From contig NZ_QHJY01000137.1 of assembly GCF_003185805.1 (NCBI RefSeq), forward strand, positions 1-52,996: 52,996 nucleotides of DNA, in the 5' to 3' direction. The notes under the pieces were generated by a model. The model had not been told where the DNA came from. It made no database searches and was given only the letters and a program-made list of their open reading frames with translations. Shown piece by piece: positions 42,864-50,663 of the stretch (position 1 is the first letter of the stretch; the number at the start of each line of letters is the position of its first letter). Made by a program: the position numbers and the translations under genes. The DNA comes from Caulobacter sp. D5 (GTDB taxonomy: Bacteria; Pseudomonadota; Alphaproteobacteria; Caulobacterales; Caulobacteraceae).

Positions 42864-43730
42864 ATGGATCTTCGAATGACGCGCCGGACGGGCCTTGCGA
42901 CCCTGGCGGCGAGCCTGGCTTCGGCCTGCTCGCCGCTGTCGCTGTTCGCCACCCTGACGCCCAAGGACGCCGCCACGTCTCCTCTGCGCGGGACCGCCTA
43001 TGGCGCGCATCCGCGCCAGCGGTTGGACGTCTACGCCCCGCCGGGCGGGATCCAGGGCGCGCCGGTGCTGGTGTTCTTCTACGGCGGCGGCTGGAACTCC
43101 GGCCGGCGCGCGGAATACGGCTGGGTCGGACGGGCGCTGGCGGCCCAGGGCTTCCTCGTCGTCGTGCCCGACTACCGGCTCTATCCCGAGGTGCGGTTCC
43201 CGAGCTTCCTGGAGGACGCGGCCCTGGCCGTGCGCTGGACCGTCGATCACGCCGCCGGCCTTGGCGGGGATCCGTCCCGCCTGCTGTTCGCCGGCCATTC
43301 GGCCGGAGCCTATATCGCCGCCATGCTGGCGCTGGACGCCCGGTACCTTCGAGCCGCCGGCGTCGATCCCGGCGCGGTGAAGGCCTTCGCGGGCCTTTCG
43401 GGGCCTTACGCCTTCCTGCCGCTGGACGGCGAGATCTCCACCCGCACCTTCGGCGGCGCGCCCGACCTGTTGGCCACCCAGCCGATCAGCTTCGTCCGCG
43501 CCGACGCGCCGGCCGCCTTCCTGGCCACCGGCGAGGCCGACACCACCGTGCGCCCGCGCAACACCCGCAAGCTGGCCAAGGCCCTGCGTGAGGCCGGGGT
43601 CATCGTGGAAGAGCAGGTCTATCCCGGCCTCGACCACGCGGCCCCGCTGCTGGCCCTGTCGCGGCCGTTGCGGAACAAGGCGCCGGTGCTGGCGGGAATG
43701 GCGGCGTTCCTGAAGGCCGCGGCGGCCTGA
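42864..43730 (+). CDS. Alpha/beta hydrolase esterase (BD-FAE/carboxylesterase-like)
   Basis: Esterase-like protein of 288 residues. Seen: oxyanion motif VFFYGGGWNSGRR, nucleophile elbow FAGHSAGAYIAAM (Ser), an acid in TGEADTTVRPRN and the catalytic His in VYPGLDHAAPL. The N-terminus TRRTGLATLAASLASACSPL is a hydrophobic signal; ASAC may be a weak lipoprotein box, or RR a Tat-type start, so the protein is likely exported or lipid-anchored. The ATG at 42864 was chosen because it precedes the signal directly; ATG 42876 is equally possible. It is 61 bases after the acyl-CoA synthetase gene. The substrate is unknown. Confidence 0.83.
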   Translation: MDLRMTRRTGLATLAASLASACSPLSLFATLTPKDAATSPLRGTAYGAHPRQRLDVYAPPGGIQGAPVLVFFYGGGWNSGRRAEYGWVGRALAAQGFLVVVPDYRLYPEVRFPSFLEDAALAVRWTVDHAAGLGGDPSRLLFAGHSAGAYIAAMLALDARYLRAAGVDPGAVKAFAGLSGPYAFLPLDGEISTRTFGGAPDLLATQPISFVRADAPAAFLATGEADTTVRPRNTRKLAKALREAGVIVEEQVYPGLDHAAPLLALSRPLRNKAPVLAGMAAFLKAAAA

Positions 43731-43780
43731 ACTTCCGCCATGTCCGGCGCAGCCATCCACCGCGCCGTGCTGCGCTGCGA

Positions 43781-43809
43781 TTGAACGCGCGGCCCATCCT
43801 GTCTATATG
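43781..43809 (+). promoter_or_regulatory. Sigma70-type promoter of panD
   Basis: TTGAAC (43781-43786) and TATATG (43804-43809) are separated by exactly 17 bases, about 80 bases before the panD start. This is a good housekeeping-type match in otherwise GC-rich DNA. Confidence 0.55.
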
Positions 43810-43888
43810 GCCGTGACTGAACGCGGGTCATGTGTGTGGCGACCTCGCGAAATCCCAGTGACTCAAAGAGATAAGAAGGGGCGTCGCC

Positions 43889-44245
43889 ATGCTTCTGACC
43901 ATGATGAAGGCCAAGCTGCACCGCGCCACGGTGACCCAGGCCGACCTCGACTACGAAGGTTCGATCGCCATCGATCGCGACCTGCTGGACGCCTCGGGCA
44001 TCCTGCCCAACGAACAGGTCGACGTGCTCAACATCACCACCGGCGCGCGCTTCACCACCTACGCCATCGAGGCCCCCCGCGGCTCGAAGGTGATCGGCGT
44101 CAACGGCGCCGCCGCCCGCCTGGTGCAGAAGAACGACACCGTCATCGTCGTCACCTACTGCCAGATGCCGGCCGAAGAGGCGCGCAACTACGCCCCGACC
44201 GTCGTGCTGCTCGACGAAGGCAACCTGATCAAGAAGGCCGCCTGA
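43889..44245 (+). CDS. panD: Aspartate 1-decarboxylase
   Basis: Pyruvoyl enzyme of 118 residues making beta-alanine for pantothenate and CoA. The self-processing site YEGSIAID (Gly24-Ser25) is present, as are [54 protein letters not shown] and [10 protein letters not shown]. The length is typical for the family (about 115-130). Start ATG 43889 agrees with the family N-terminus (ML-TM-K-K-HRA). Its stop overlaps the lipoprotein start by one base (TGATG), so the pair shares a message. A promoter-like site lies upstream at 43781. Confidence 0.97.
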   Translation: MLLTMMKAKLHRATVTQADLDYEGSIAIDRDLLDASGILPNEQVDVLNITTGARFTTYAIEAPRGSKVIGVNGAAARLVQKNDTVIVVTYCQMPAEEARNYAPTVVLLDEGNLIKKAA

Positions 44246-44706
44246 TGCGGTCCGGCGCCGTCCTGGTTCTCCTGGCCGGCGCCCTGGCGCTCGCCGGCTG
44301 CGCCCCGAAACTGCCCAAGGGCGTCGACGAGGACGCCCTGACCCAGTACGTCGGCCGCGCCATCGGCTCGGCCTCGCCCTGCGTGCTGGTCGCCGACGCC
44401 AGGGGCAAGACCGTCTGGACCGGCGGCGGCTACGTCACCTGCGCCCGCAACCTGCCGACCTGCGAAGGCAAGGTGACGACGGCGCAAGAGGTTCTGAAGG
44501 CCAATCTGTCCGGCGAGGCCCGCTTCCTCAGTTGCGACAGCGCCGGCGCCAACACCGTCGGCTGGGCCATGGGCCCGGTCCCGGCCGGCAAGGGCCGCCA
44601 GCCCTCCGGCCTGCGCTATCTCGCCGTCATGGAGGGCGAGCGCGCCCTGCCGGGCATCGAGATCCAGGACCGCGTCGAACGGGCCTTCGTCCGCGCTGGC
44701 TTCTGA
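44245..44706 (+). CDS. Predicted small lipoprotein, unknown function
   Basis: Protein of 153 residues with a clear lipoprotein signal: [19 protein letters not shown], where LAGC is the lipobox and Cys19 the anchor. The mature part contains several cysteines (SASPCVLVAD, VTCARNLPTC, RFLSCDSAG) that may form disulfides in the periplasm. No known family is recognised. It overlaps the panD stop by one base, so expression is tied to panD, though the products have no obvious shared job. An 11-base perfect hairpin overlaps its stop codon. Confidence 0.75.
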   Translation: MRSGAVLVLLAGALALAGCAPKLPKGVDEDALTQYVGRAIGSASPCVLVADARGKTVWTGGGYVTCARNLPTCEGKVTTAQEVLKANLSGEARFLSCDSAGANTVGWAMGPVPAGKGRQPSGLRYLAVMEGERALPGIEIQDRVERAFVRAGF

Positions 44707-44717
44707 CCAGCGCGGAC
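44689..44717. terminator. Hairpin over the lipoprotein stop, between convergent genes
   Basis: GTCCGCGCTGG (44689-44699) pairs perfectly with 44707-44717 around a 7-base loop that includes the TGA stop. It sits between two convergent genes and could act in both directions. There is no strong T run. Confidence 0.6.
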
Positions 44718-44728
44718 TTGGCGTTCGC

Positions 44729-45469
44729 CTACTGGCGCGCCTCGTAGGTCGCGCTGACCTCGATCCGCACCTTCAGTTCGCCGCCCGAGATCGCCGTGGA
44801 ATCGGCCATCTCGCGCTTGGCCATGGCGAACATCGGCGCGGGCTGCGGGGAGGGGGTGTAGCCGCCGGCCTCGTTCAGGCTGACCAGGCGCACGACCTTG
44901 TAGCCGGTGGCCCGGGCGTAGAGGTCGGACTTGGCCTTCAGGGCCTCCACCGCCTTCACGCGCGCGGCGTCCTCGGCCTTCTGCGGGTCCTGCAGGCCGA
45001 AGCTGACGCCGCCCACCGTGTTGGCCCCGGCCGAGGCGGCCGCGTCGATCGTCTGGCCCAGCTTGGAAAGGTCGCGCGCCAGGATCGTCACCTGGTTGCT
45101 GGCCTGGTAGCCGGTCAGGCGCGGCGGCTGGTTCTGCTCGTAGACGTACTGCGGATTGACGTTGAGGTTCGAGGTCTGGATGTCGCGCTCGGCGACCCCG
45201 GCCTTCTTCAGCGCCGCGAGCACCTTGTTCATCGCCGTCCCGTTGGCCGACAGGGCCGCCTGGGCGCTGGCGCCTTCGGTCTGCACGCCCAGGGTGATGG
45301 TCGCCATGTCCGGCGCGATCACGGTCTCGCCCGCGGCCGACAGGTTGAAGGTGGTGGCGCGGAACGCCGCGTCGTTGGCGCTCTGGGCGCTCGCGGGCAG
45401 GGCCGACAGGGCCAGGGCGGCGGCGCCAAAGGAGGCTATGGCCAGGGCGGTCGTGCGGGTGCGGGTCAT
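44729..45469 (-). CDS. SIMPL domain-containing (DUF541) periplasmic protein
   Basis: Protein of 246 residues with a signal peptide (MTRTRTTALAIASFGAAALA, cleavage near ASAQS, residue 29) and one SIMPL/DUF541 domain: FNLSAAGETVIAPDMATITL at its start, LKKAGVAERDIQTSNLNVNP, the Tyr/Pro-rich QYVYEQNQPPRLTGYQASNQ and ARATGYKVVRLVSLNEAG. Relatives include YggE of E. coli, linked to oxidative-stress tolerance, but the molecular role is not established. ATG 45469 has GGAG seven bases upstream. The gene is convergent with panD-lipoprotein and divergent from the tRNA gene. Confidence 0.9.
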   Translation of the reverse strand: MTRTRTTALAIASFGAAALALSALPASAQSANDAAFRATTFNLSAAGETVIAPDMATITLGVQTEGASAQAALSANGTAMNKVLAALKKAGVAERDIQTSNLNVNPQYVYEQNQPPRLTGYQASNQVTILARDLSKLGQTIDAAASAGANTVGGVSFGLQDPQKAEDAARVKAVEALKAKSDLYARATGYKVVRLVSLNEAGGYTPSPQPAPMFAMAKREMADSTAISGGELKVRIEVSATYEARQ

Positions 45470-45629
45470 GCTCGTTCTCCAGCGAAGGGCAGGACGCCAC
45501 AGTGCGTCGCCCCTCGGTTGGTTCCCGTGTCGCAAACTCAACCTGAACCGCACCTTTAAGCCGCGTGCAGCCCATGCTAATCGACCCGTCCTCGCCCGCG
45601 CCGACTCTACTGTTCCGCGCGGTCCCTGG

Positions 45630-45705
45630 GGGCCTGTAGCTCAATGGTTAGAGCCGACCGCTCATAACGGTCTGGTTGGGGGTTCGAGTCCCTCCGGGCC
45701 TACCA
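45630..45705 (+). tRNA. tRNA with CAU anticodon, probably tRNA-Ile2
   Basis: A 76-base cloverleaf with encoded CCA: acceptor GGGCCTG/CGGGCCT (G1-T72 and T6-G67 wobbles), D arm GCTC/GAGC, anticodon stem GACCG/CGGTC with loop CTCATAA, T arm GGGGG/CCCTC with one wobble, discriminator A. The anticodon CAT fits both elongator tRNA-Met and tRNA-Ile2, whose C34 is changed to lysidine. The acceptor pairs C4-G69 and C5-G68 match bacterial tRNA-Ile2 rather than tRNA-Met, so Ile2 is favoured. It is not initiator tRNA. Confidence 0.9.
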
Positions 45706-46095
45706 CTCTTCTTCCAGCATGGACGCCCTGCGGCGATCGGCCGGAGACCGGGGCGGCGGCCCGGCGGTCGATAGGGGCATCGTGGATTTCACGTGGTCGG
45801 CGACCAGCCGTCGGTGCGCGCGAAGGAAGCGACGACCGCGGCCGGTCAGCGCCGCCTGGGTGCTCCAGCCGCCGCCGGCGCTTGCCAGGCCCAGTTCCAG
45901 AGCCTGTTCCCAGCACGGATCGTCCAGGAGCTGGTCGTCTTCGGCCACCACGCCGCCGCGGTTCGCCAGCAGGGTCAGAAAAGTCGCGAGATCGGGCTCA
46001 TAGGCGGGCGGCGTTTTTCGGCGTCCGGCCCAAAGACCAAGAGTGAGCAAGAGAATGAAGAGCAGGCCAAAGCCCGCCGCTGGCAGTATCGACAC
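45700..46095 (-). CDS. Small single-pass membrane protein, unknown function
   Basis: A 131-residue frame with a hydrophobic N-terminal segment (ILPAAGFGLLFILLLTLGLW, one membrane span) and a soluble part with ordered-looking sequence (YEPDLATFLTLLANRGGVVA, CWEQALELGLASAGG). Start is GTG at 46095; the leader has a modest purine-rich stretch. Its stop overlaps the last bases of the tRNA gene on the other strand, so the true end could be questioned, but the first 100 residues look like a real protein. No family is recognised. Confidence 0.6.
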   Translation of the reverse strand: MSILPAAGFGLLFILLLTLGLWAGRRKTPPAYEPDLATFLTLLANRGGVVAEDDQLLDDPCWEQALELGLASAGGGWSTQAALTGRGRRFLRAHRRLVADHVKSTMPLSTAGPPPRSPADRRRASMLEEEW

Positions 46096-46235
46096 CTTCG
46101 CCCCCCGGCAGGTTCACACGCAGTTCAGCGCATCGCACACCCTAGAGTCAAGCGATCGCATTAACTAAACCCTTGCGGTTGCGATGCGCCTGTCGAGTGT
46201 CGTTCACGTAGCAATCCGGGGCGGGGCGAGCGCCT

Positions 46236-46472
46236 TCAGCTGTGGCTGCCCAGGTACTTGCGCACTTCCTCGGCCGACACGCCGGCGTGCTCGACGGCCG
46301 TGTGGAGCTGTTCCTCGCTGACGCCCAGGGTTTCGGTCCAGTAGCGGACGGTGCGGGGCTCCTCGAGATCGACGGAGTCGCGGTCGGCGGCGGCCGCGCT
46401 TTCCTCGGGCTGCTCGGAAGGATCGGGCTTGCGAGCGGGCGGAATGATTTTGGTCGGATCGGCGTCGGGCAT
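46236..46472 (-). CDS. DUF3606-like small protein
   Basis: A 78-residue acidic protein. The C-terminal half matches the DUF3606 pattern: DRDSVDLEEPRTVRYWTETL, then GVSEEQLHTAVEHAGVSAEE and RKYLGS, a short helix-turn-helix-like domain often seen in small stress-related proteins of alphaproteobacteria. The N-terminal 35 residues (PPARKPDPSEQPEESAAAAD) are charged and low-complexity. ATG 46472 has GGAGG six bases upstream, a strong start. The function is unknown. Confidence 0.85.
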   Translation of the reverse strand: MPDADPTKIIPPARKPDPSEQPEESAAAADRDSVDLEEPRTVRYWTETLGVSEEQLHTAVEHAGVSAEEVRKYLGSHS

Positions 46473-47079
46473 GGCGGGCCTCCTGTGACTAGGAAGCCGT
46501 AGCGCGGCCGTACGTTCCCTCTCCGGGGACCGCCGCCTCGCCCGCGGGGGGCGGGGAGGGCGAAGCGGCGGTCGGGCGGCCGTCTTTGGGGGAGAGGCGA
46601 GGCCGCGAGGAGCGGTCGGCGCCGCGGTGAAGCGCCCGACCAACGCCGTCATGCTGCCGGTCGAGCGGCGTCAGGGATTGGAGGCCGTCGCCGGCTTTTG
46701 TCGAAAGCCGGCGCGTCCGTCGCCGGGCTGGGCCCGAGACCCCGGTTTTTCCACCGTCGGCGAGGTGCGACATGTTGCCTCTGCGACGGGTCCGGACTTT
46801 GCGGAAAAGGGCGAAATTCCGTTGCCGCGGCTCAGCTTGCGTAACGAGGGTCGGAAACCGACGTTTTCCTTACTGACTCAATCTTTCCGGGTCCCAAAAG
46901 TGGACTTACCGCCACTTTCGATAGAGGCGTGTATCGGAATTCCCCGCTCAGGCGAGTGAACCTGTGTGGCGGGCCGTCGCAGCCCACCCCTAATACGCGT
47001 TAATCACTCGGCAATGGCGAGCGCAGCAAGTCTTACGCGAGTGAAAACCTGTTCGAATTTCCAGAAGGGGCGGCCGGAC
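46473..47079. other. Gene-free leader region before the pilus operon
   Basis: No gene is supported in these 607 bases. Three hairpins are visible: a large GC-rich one with arms near 46530-46543 and 46558-46571, a perfect 10-base stem CGCCGGCTTT at 46689-46698 with 46704-46713, and AAAGTGG/CCACTTT at 46897-46903 and 46912-46918. The right half is AT-richer, with TAATACGCGTTAATC near 46991. It probably contains the pilus promoter and a structured leader. A GACTC site for the CcrM methylase (GANTC) lies at 46874. Confidence 0.5.
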
Positions 47080-47580
47080 ATGAAAAAAATAGCGACTTCA
47101 GTTTTCGTCATTGGAACCCTGGCGGTCATGGCGATGTCTGGTTCGGCGACCGCTGCGACGGCGTCGAGTTCCTTTCAGGTCAACTTGACCATCCAGGGCG
47201 AATGCAAGGTGCAGTCGGCCTCTAATGTGAGTTTCGGCTCGCGCGGCGTCATCGACGCCAATATCGATACTACCAGCACCATCGGCGTGCAGTGCACCAA
47301 CTCCACCCCCTACACCGTCGCCCTGAGCGCCGGGGCGGGCACGGGGGCCACGGTGGCCGCGCGCAAGATGACCAGCGCCGCCAACGACACGGTCAGCTAC
47401 GCCCTCTACCGCGACGCGAGCCGCACCCAGGTCTGGGGCGTCACCCAGAACGTCGACACCCAGGCCGGCACCGGCAACGGCGCCGTGCAGTCCTACACCG
47501 CCTATGGCCGCGTCGCGGCCCAGTCCACCCCGGCCGAGGGCGCCTACAGCGACCTCGTCGCGGTGACGATCACCTACTGA
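47080..47580 (+). CDS. Csu-type pilus subunit (spore coat U domain protein)
   Basis: Secreted pilin of 166 residues. Seen: signal peptide (KKIATSVFVIGTLAVMAMSG, ending near ATAATA), then one SCPU domain with Cys residues in LTIQGECKVQ and IGVQCTNSTPY that would form a disulfide, and the domain pattern VSYALYRDASRTQVWG and a YTAYGRVAAQSTPAEGAYSD tail ending in VTITY. The SCPU/CsuA-B family builds archaic chaperone-usher pili used for biofilm. Start ATG 47080 fits the signal. It is the first gene of a four-gene operon; the chaperone gene starts one base after its stop. Likely the main shaft subunit (inference). Confidence 0.9.
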   Translation: MKKIATSVFVIGTLAVMAMSGSATAATASSSFQVNLTIQGECKVQSASNVSFGSRGVIDANIDTTSTIGVQCTNSTPYTVALSAGAGTGATVAARKMTSAANDTVSYALYRDASRTQVWGVTQNVDTQAGTGNGAVQSYTAYGRVAAQSTPAEGAYSDLVAVTITY

Positions 47581-47581
47581 C

Positions 47582-48289
47582 ATGCGCGCGGTCGCTCTCC
47601 TGGCCGGTCTGGCCCTGGCCGCGCTTGGCGGCGCTCAAGCGACCGCCGCGTCGCTGCGCGTCAGCCCGGTGAGCCTGGACCTGCCCGCCGGCCAGAACGC
47701 GACCACCCTGACGCTGCAGAACGACGACACCGCGGCGCTGAACGTCCAGATCCGGGTCTTCCGCTGGACCCAGGCCAACGGCCGCGACGTGCTGGTGCCC
47801 GCCACCGGCGTCGTCGTCAGCCCGCCGATCGCCAAGGTCGATCCGGGCGCCAGCCGCACGGTGCGGGTGGTGCGGCTCGACGGGCGCCCGCCGGAAGGCG
47901 AGGAGTCCTACCGCCTCATCGTCGACGAACTGCCGCCGCCGCTCAGCGACACCGGCCGGCAGGTCACGCTGCTGATGCGCCATTCCATCCCTCTCTTCTT
48001 CGGTTCCGGTCGCGAGCGGCCCAAGATCGAGTGGCACCTGCGGCCGTCCGAGGACGGCGGCGCGGCCCTCGTCGGGCGCAACACCGGAACCCGTCGCCTG
48101 CGCCTGGCCAACCTGCGCATCGGCGACGCCAGCGGCGCGGTCCTTGCCGAACGCAAGGGCCTTGTGGGTTATGTCCTGCCCGGAGCGGAAGTCTCCTGGC
48201 CCGCGGGGGCGTTCCAGCCCGCCGCCGGCGTGCGGCTGATCGCCGACACCGACACCGGGCCAATCGATGCGCCGCTCAAGAGCGACTGA
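47582..48289 (+). CDS. Periplasmic pilus chaperone (PapD/CsuC-like)
   Basis: Chaperone of 235 residues with a signal peptide ending near ATAAS. The two immunoglobulin-like domains show the family pattern: LRVSPVSLDLPAGQNATTLT, VFRWTQANGRDVLVPATGVV, VSPPIAKVDPGASRTVRVVR (donor strand region), and YRLIVDELPPP, then LLMRHSIPLFFGSGRERPKI in domain 2. The chaperone caps pilin subunits in the periplasm and delivers them to the usher. The start lies one base after the pilin stop, and it overlaps the usher gene by 23 bases. The FGS/ELPPP arrangement is that of archaic (Csu) chaperones. Confidence 0.93.
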   Translation: MRAVALLAGLALAALGGAQATAASLRVSPVSLDLPAGQNATTLTLQNDDTAALNVQIRVFRWTQANGRDVLVPATGVVVSPPIAKVDPGASRTVRVVRLDGRPPEGEESYRLIVDELPPPLSDTGRQVTLLMRHSIPLFFGSGRERPKIEWHLRPSEDGGAALVGRNTGTRRLRLANLRIGDASGAVLAERKGLVGYVLPGAEVSWPAGAFQPAAGVRLIADTDTGPIDAPLKSD

Positions 48290-50663
48290 AGCGGTCGCCC
48301 TCAGCCTCGCCTTCGCCGCCTTGGGAACCTCGGCGTCCGCTCAGGACCTGCCGCTGCCGGATCTGAAGGCTGTCGAGACGATGCGCGAAGACCTTCAGCT
48401 GGAAGTCTGGATCAACGGGCGCAACACCGGCCTGGTGGCCGCCGTCGCGCGCGAGGCCGACGGCCGCCTGGAGATGCGAGCCGACGAGATGCGGGCCGTG
48501 GGCCTGTCCGCCGGCGGCGTCGGGCTGGTCGACCTCTCCGCGCTCCGCGGGCTGTCGGCGGCCTATGACGACGTCGGCCAGCGGCTGATGGTCAATGCCG
48601 ACATCGACCTGCTCGCCGTTCAGCGCTTCAACCTGGCCGCCAATCGCGATGCGGCCGGGGCGCCGCGCCAGGACCTGGGCGCGGTGCTCAACTACGTGTT
48701 CTCCGCCGACGGGGGACAGGTCGACGACAACGACGACCTGGGCGTGCAGTCGCTGGGCCTGGCGCTCGACGGCCGCGTCTTCGGCCGCTTTGGAACCCTC
48801 TCCAGCAGCGTGGCGGCCAGCCGTGTCGGCGACACGGGACGGATCGTGCGGCTCGACACGACGTGGTCCTGGTTCGAGCCTCGGCGGATGATGGGGCTGA
48901 AGGCCGGCGACTACATCAATGGCGGCTTTGCCTGGACCCGCCCGATCCGGATGGCCGGCTTCCAGCTGCGGCGCGACTTCGCCACCCGCCCCGACATCGT
49001 CACCATGCCGTCGCCGCGCCTGGCGACCACCGCCGCCGCGCCCTCGACGCTGGAACTCTATGTCAACGACACCCGGATCCTCAGCCGGCCGGTGGGCGCG
49101 GGCCCGATCGAGATCGACGGCCTGCCGCCGGGCCAGGGCTACAGCGACGTGCGCCTGGTCCTGAACGACGCGGCCGGCCGGCAGGTGGCCGTCAGCGCGC
49201 CGTTCTTCGCCACGCCCCTGCTGCTGCGCAAGGGCCTGGCCGACTTCTCGGCCGAGGCGGGCTTCGCCCGCCGCGGCTTCGGCGTCGAGTCCGGCGACTA
49301 CGCCGGCTCGCCCATCGCCTCGGCCAGCCTGCGCTACGGCGTGCTCGACGCCCTGACGGTGGAAGGCCATGTCGAGGCCGGCGCGGGCCTGATCCAGGGC
49401 GGCGGCGGCCTGACGGCCCAGGTCGGCGGCCTGGGCGTGGTGTCGGGTTCGTTCGCCGCCAGCCGGACCGACGACCAGAGCGGCGCGCTGGCGGCCGTGG
49501 TCTTCGACAGCCGCTTCGCCGGCTTCTACCTGTCGGGCATGAGCATGCGGGCCTCGGCCGGCTATCGCGACCTGGCCGCCGTCACCTCGCGCCCCTCGTT
49601 CTACCGCAACTGGAAGATGGGCGGCGACGAGCCGCCGCGCGCCATCGACCAGTTCACCGTCTCGACGCCCCTGCGGCTGGCCCTGCTGATGCGCAAGGGC
49701 GAAGCGCCGGTGGCCAGCGCCTCCTACAGCGCCCAGACCGCCGCCGCCGGCCTGCGTCGACAGGTGTGGAGCGGATCCTTGCGCCATACCTTCGGCGAGC
49801 GCCTGACGGCCTACCTCACCGGCTATGTCAGCCGGGGAGAACAGCGCGACACCGGCGCCTTCCTGGGCCTGTCGGTGCCGCTGGGCTCGCGCAGTTCCTC
49901 GTCGGCCGGCGTGCAGGTCCAGGGCGGCGACACCACGGCCTTCGTCGAGGCCAGCCGGGCCGAGACCCAGGCCGACGGAACCTATGGCTGGCGGGCCCGC
50001 ATCGAGCAGGGCGCCCACCAGGGCTTCGAGGGGCAGGCGGCCTATCGCGGCCGCAACGCCCGCGTCTCGGCGGCCGCCCAGTACGCCGACGGCGCGGTGC
50101 GCGGCCAGCTGCAGGTCGACGGCGCGGTGGCCTGGCTCGGCGGCGTCGCGGCGACCACCAACCGGCTCGAGGGCTCGTTCGCCCTGGTCGAGGTCGGCGC
50201 CCCCGACGTGCCGGTGCTCTATCAGAACCAGAAGGTCGGCCGCAGCGACCGCAACGGCCGCCTGCTGGTGCGCAATCTCGAGGCCTTCGACGTCAACCGC
50301 CTGTCGATCGACAGCCAGGACCTGCCGCTGGAACTGGAAGCCGCCCAGACCGAGCGCAGCGTGGTCCCTATGGCCAACGGCGGCGCGATCGTCCGCTTCG
50401 GCGTCGGCAAGAGCCCGCCGGCCGTGCTGCTGACCCTGCGCCGCCCGGACGGAAGCTTCGTGCCGCCCGGCGCCGAAGTGATCCGCGCGGGCGTCGCCGA
50501 GCGGGTCATCGTCGGCTATGACGGCCAGGCGTTCCTGACCGGGGTGAGCGAAGACGCCGACCTGCGCGTTGTCGTCGAGGATGGAAACGAATGCTTCGCG
50601 CGCCTGGTGATCGGCGCCGCCAGCGAGGGAGGCCGGCATGTGGTCGACGCCGTCTGTCGTTAG
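48267..50663 (+). CDS. Outer-membrane pilus usher (FimD/CsuD-like)
   Basis: Usher of 798 residues forming the outer-membrane pore for pilus assembly. Seen: signal sequence ending near SASAQ, N-terminal domain (LQLEVWINGRNTGLVAAVAR), the barrel with FGRFGTLSSSVAASRVGDTG and the ushers' GDYINGGFAWTRPIRMAGFQ and RRDFATRPDIVTMPSPRLAT, a plug-like segment STLELYVNDTRILSRPVGAG, and C-terminal domains (GQAFLTGVSEDADLRVVVED). The ATG lies 23 bases inside the chaperone gene and its end overlaps the tip gene by 26 bases, so the operon is very tightly packed. Confidence 0.92.
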   Translation: MRRSRATEAVALSLAFAALGTSASAQDLPLPDLKAVETMREDLQLEVWINGRNTGLVAAVAREADGRLEMRADEMRAVGLSAGGVGLVDLSALRGLSAAYDDVGQRLMVNADIDLLAVQRFNLAANRDAAGAPRQDLGAVLNYVFSADGGQVDDNDDLGVQSLGLALDGRVFGRFGTLSSSVAASRVGDTGRIVRLDTTWSWFEPRRMMGLKAGDYINGGFAWTRPIRMAGFQLRRDFATRPDIVTMPSPRLATTAAAPSTLELYVNDTRILSRPVGAGPIEIDGLPPGQGYSDVRLVLNDAAGRQVAVSAPFFATPLLLRKGLADFSAEAGFARRGFGVESGDYAGSPIASASLRYGVLDALTVEGHVEAGAGLIQGGGGLTAQVGGLGVVSGSFAASRTDDQSGALAAVVFDSRFAGFYLSGMSMRASAGYRDLAAVTSRPSFYRNWKMGGDEPPRAIDQFTVSTPLRLALLMRKGEAPVASASYSAQTAAAGLRRQVWSGSLRHTFGERLTAYLTGYVSRGEQRDTGAFLGLSVPLGSRSSSSAGVQVQGGDTTAFVEASRAETQADGTYGWRARIEQGAHQGFEGQAAYRGRNARVSAAAQYADGAVRGQLQVDGAVAWLGGVAATTNRLEGSFALVEVGAPDVPVLYQNQKVGRSDRNGRLLVRNLEAFDVNRLSIDSQDLPLELEAAQTERSVVPMANGGAIVRFGVGKSPPAVLLTLRRPDGSFVPPGAEVIRAGVAERVIVGYDGQAFLTGVSEDADLRVVVEDGNECFARLVIGAASEGGRHVVDAVCR

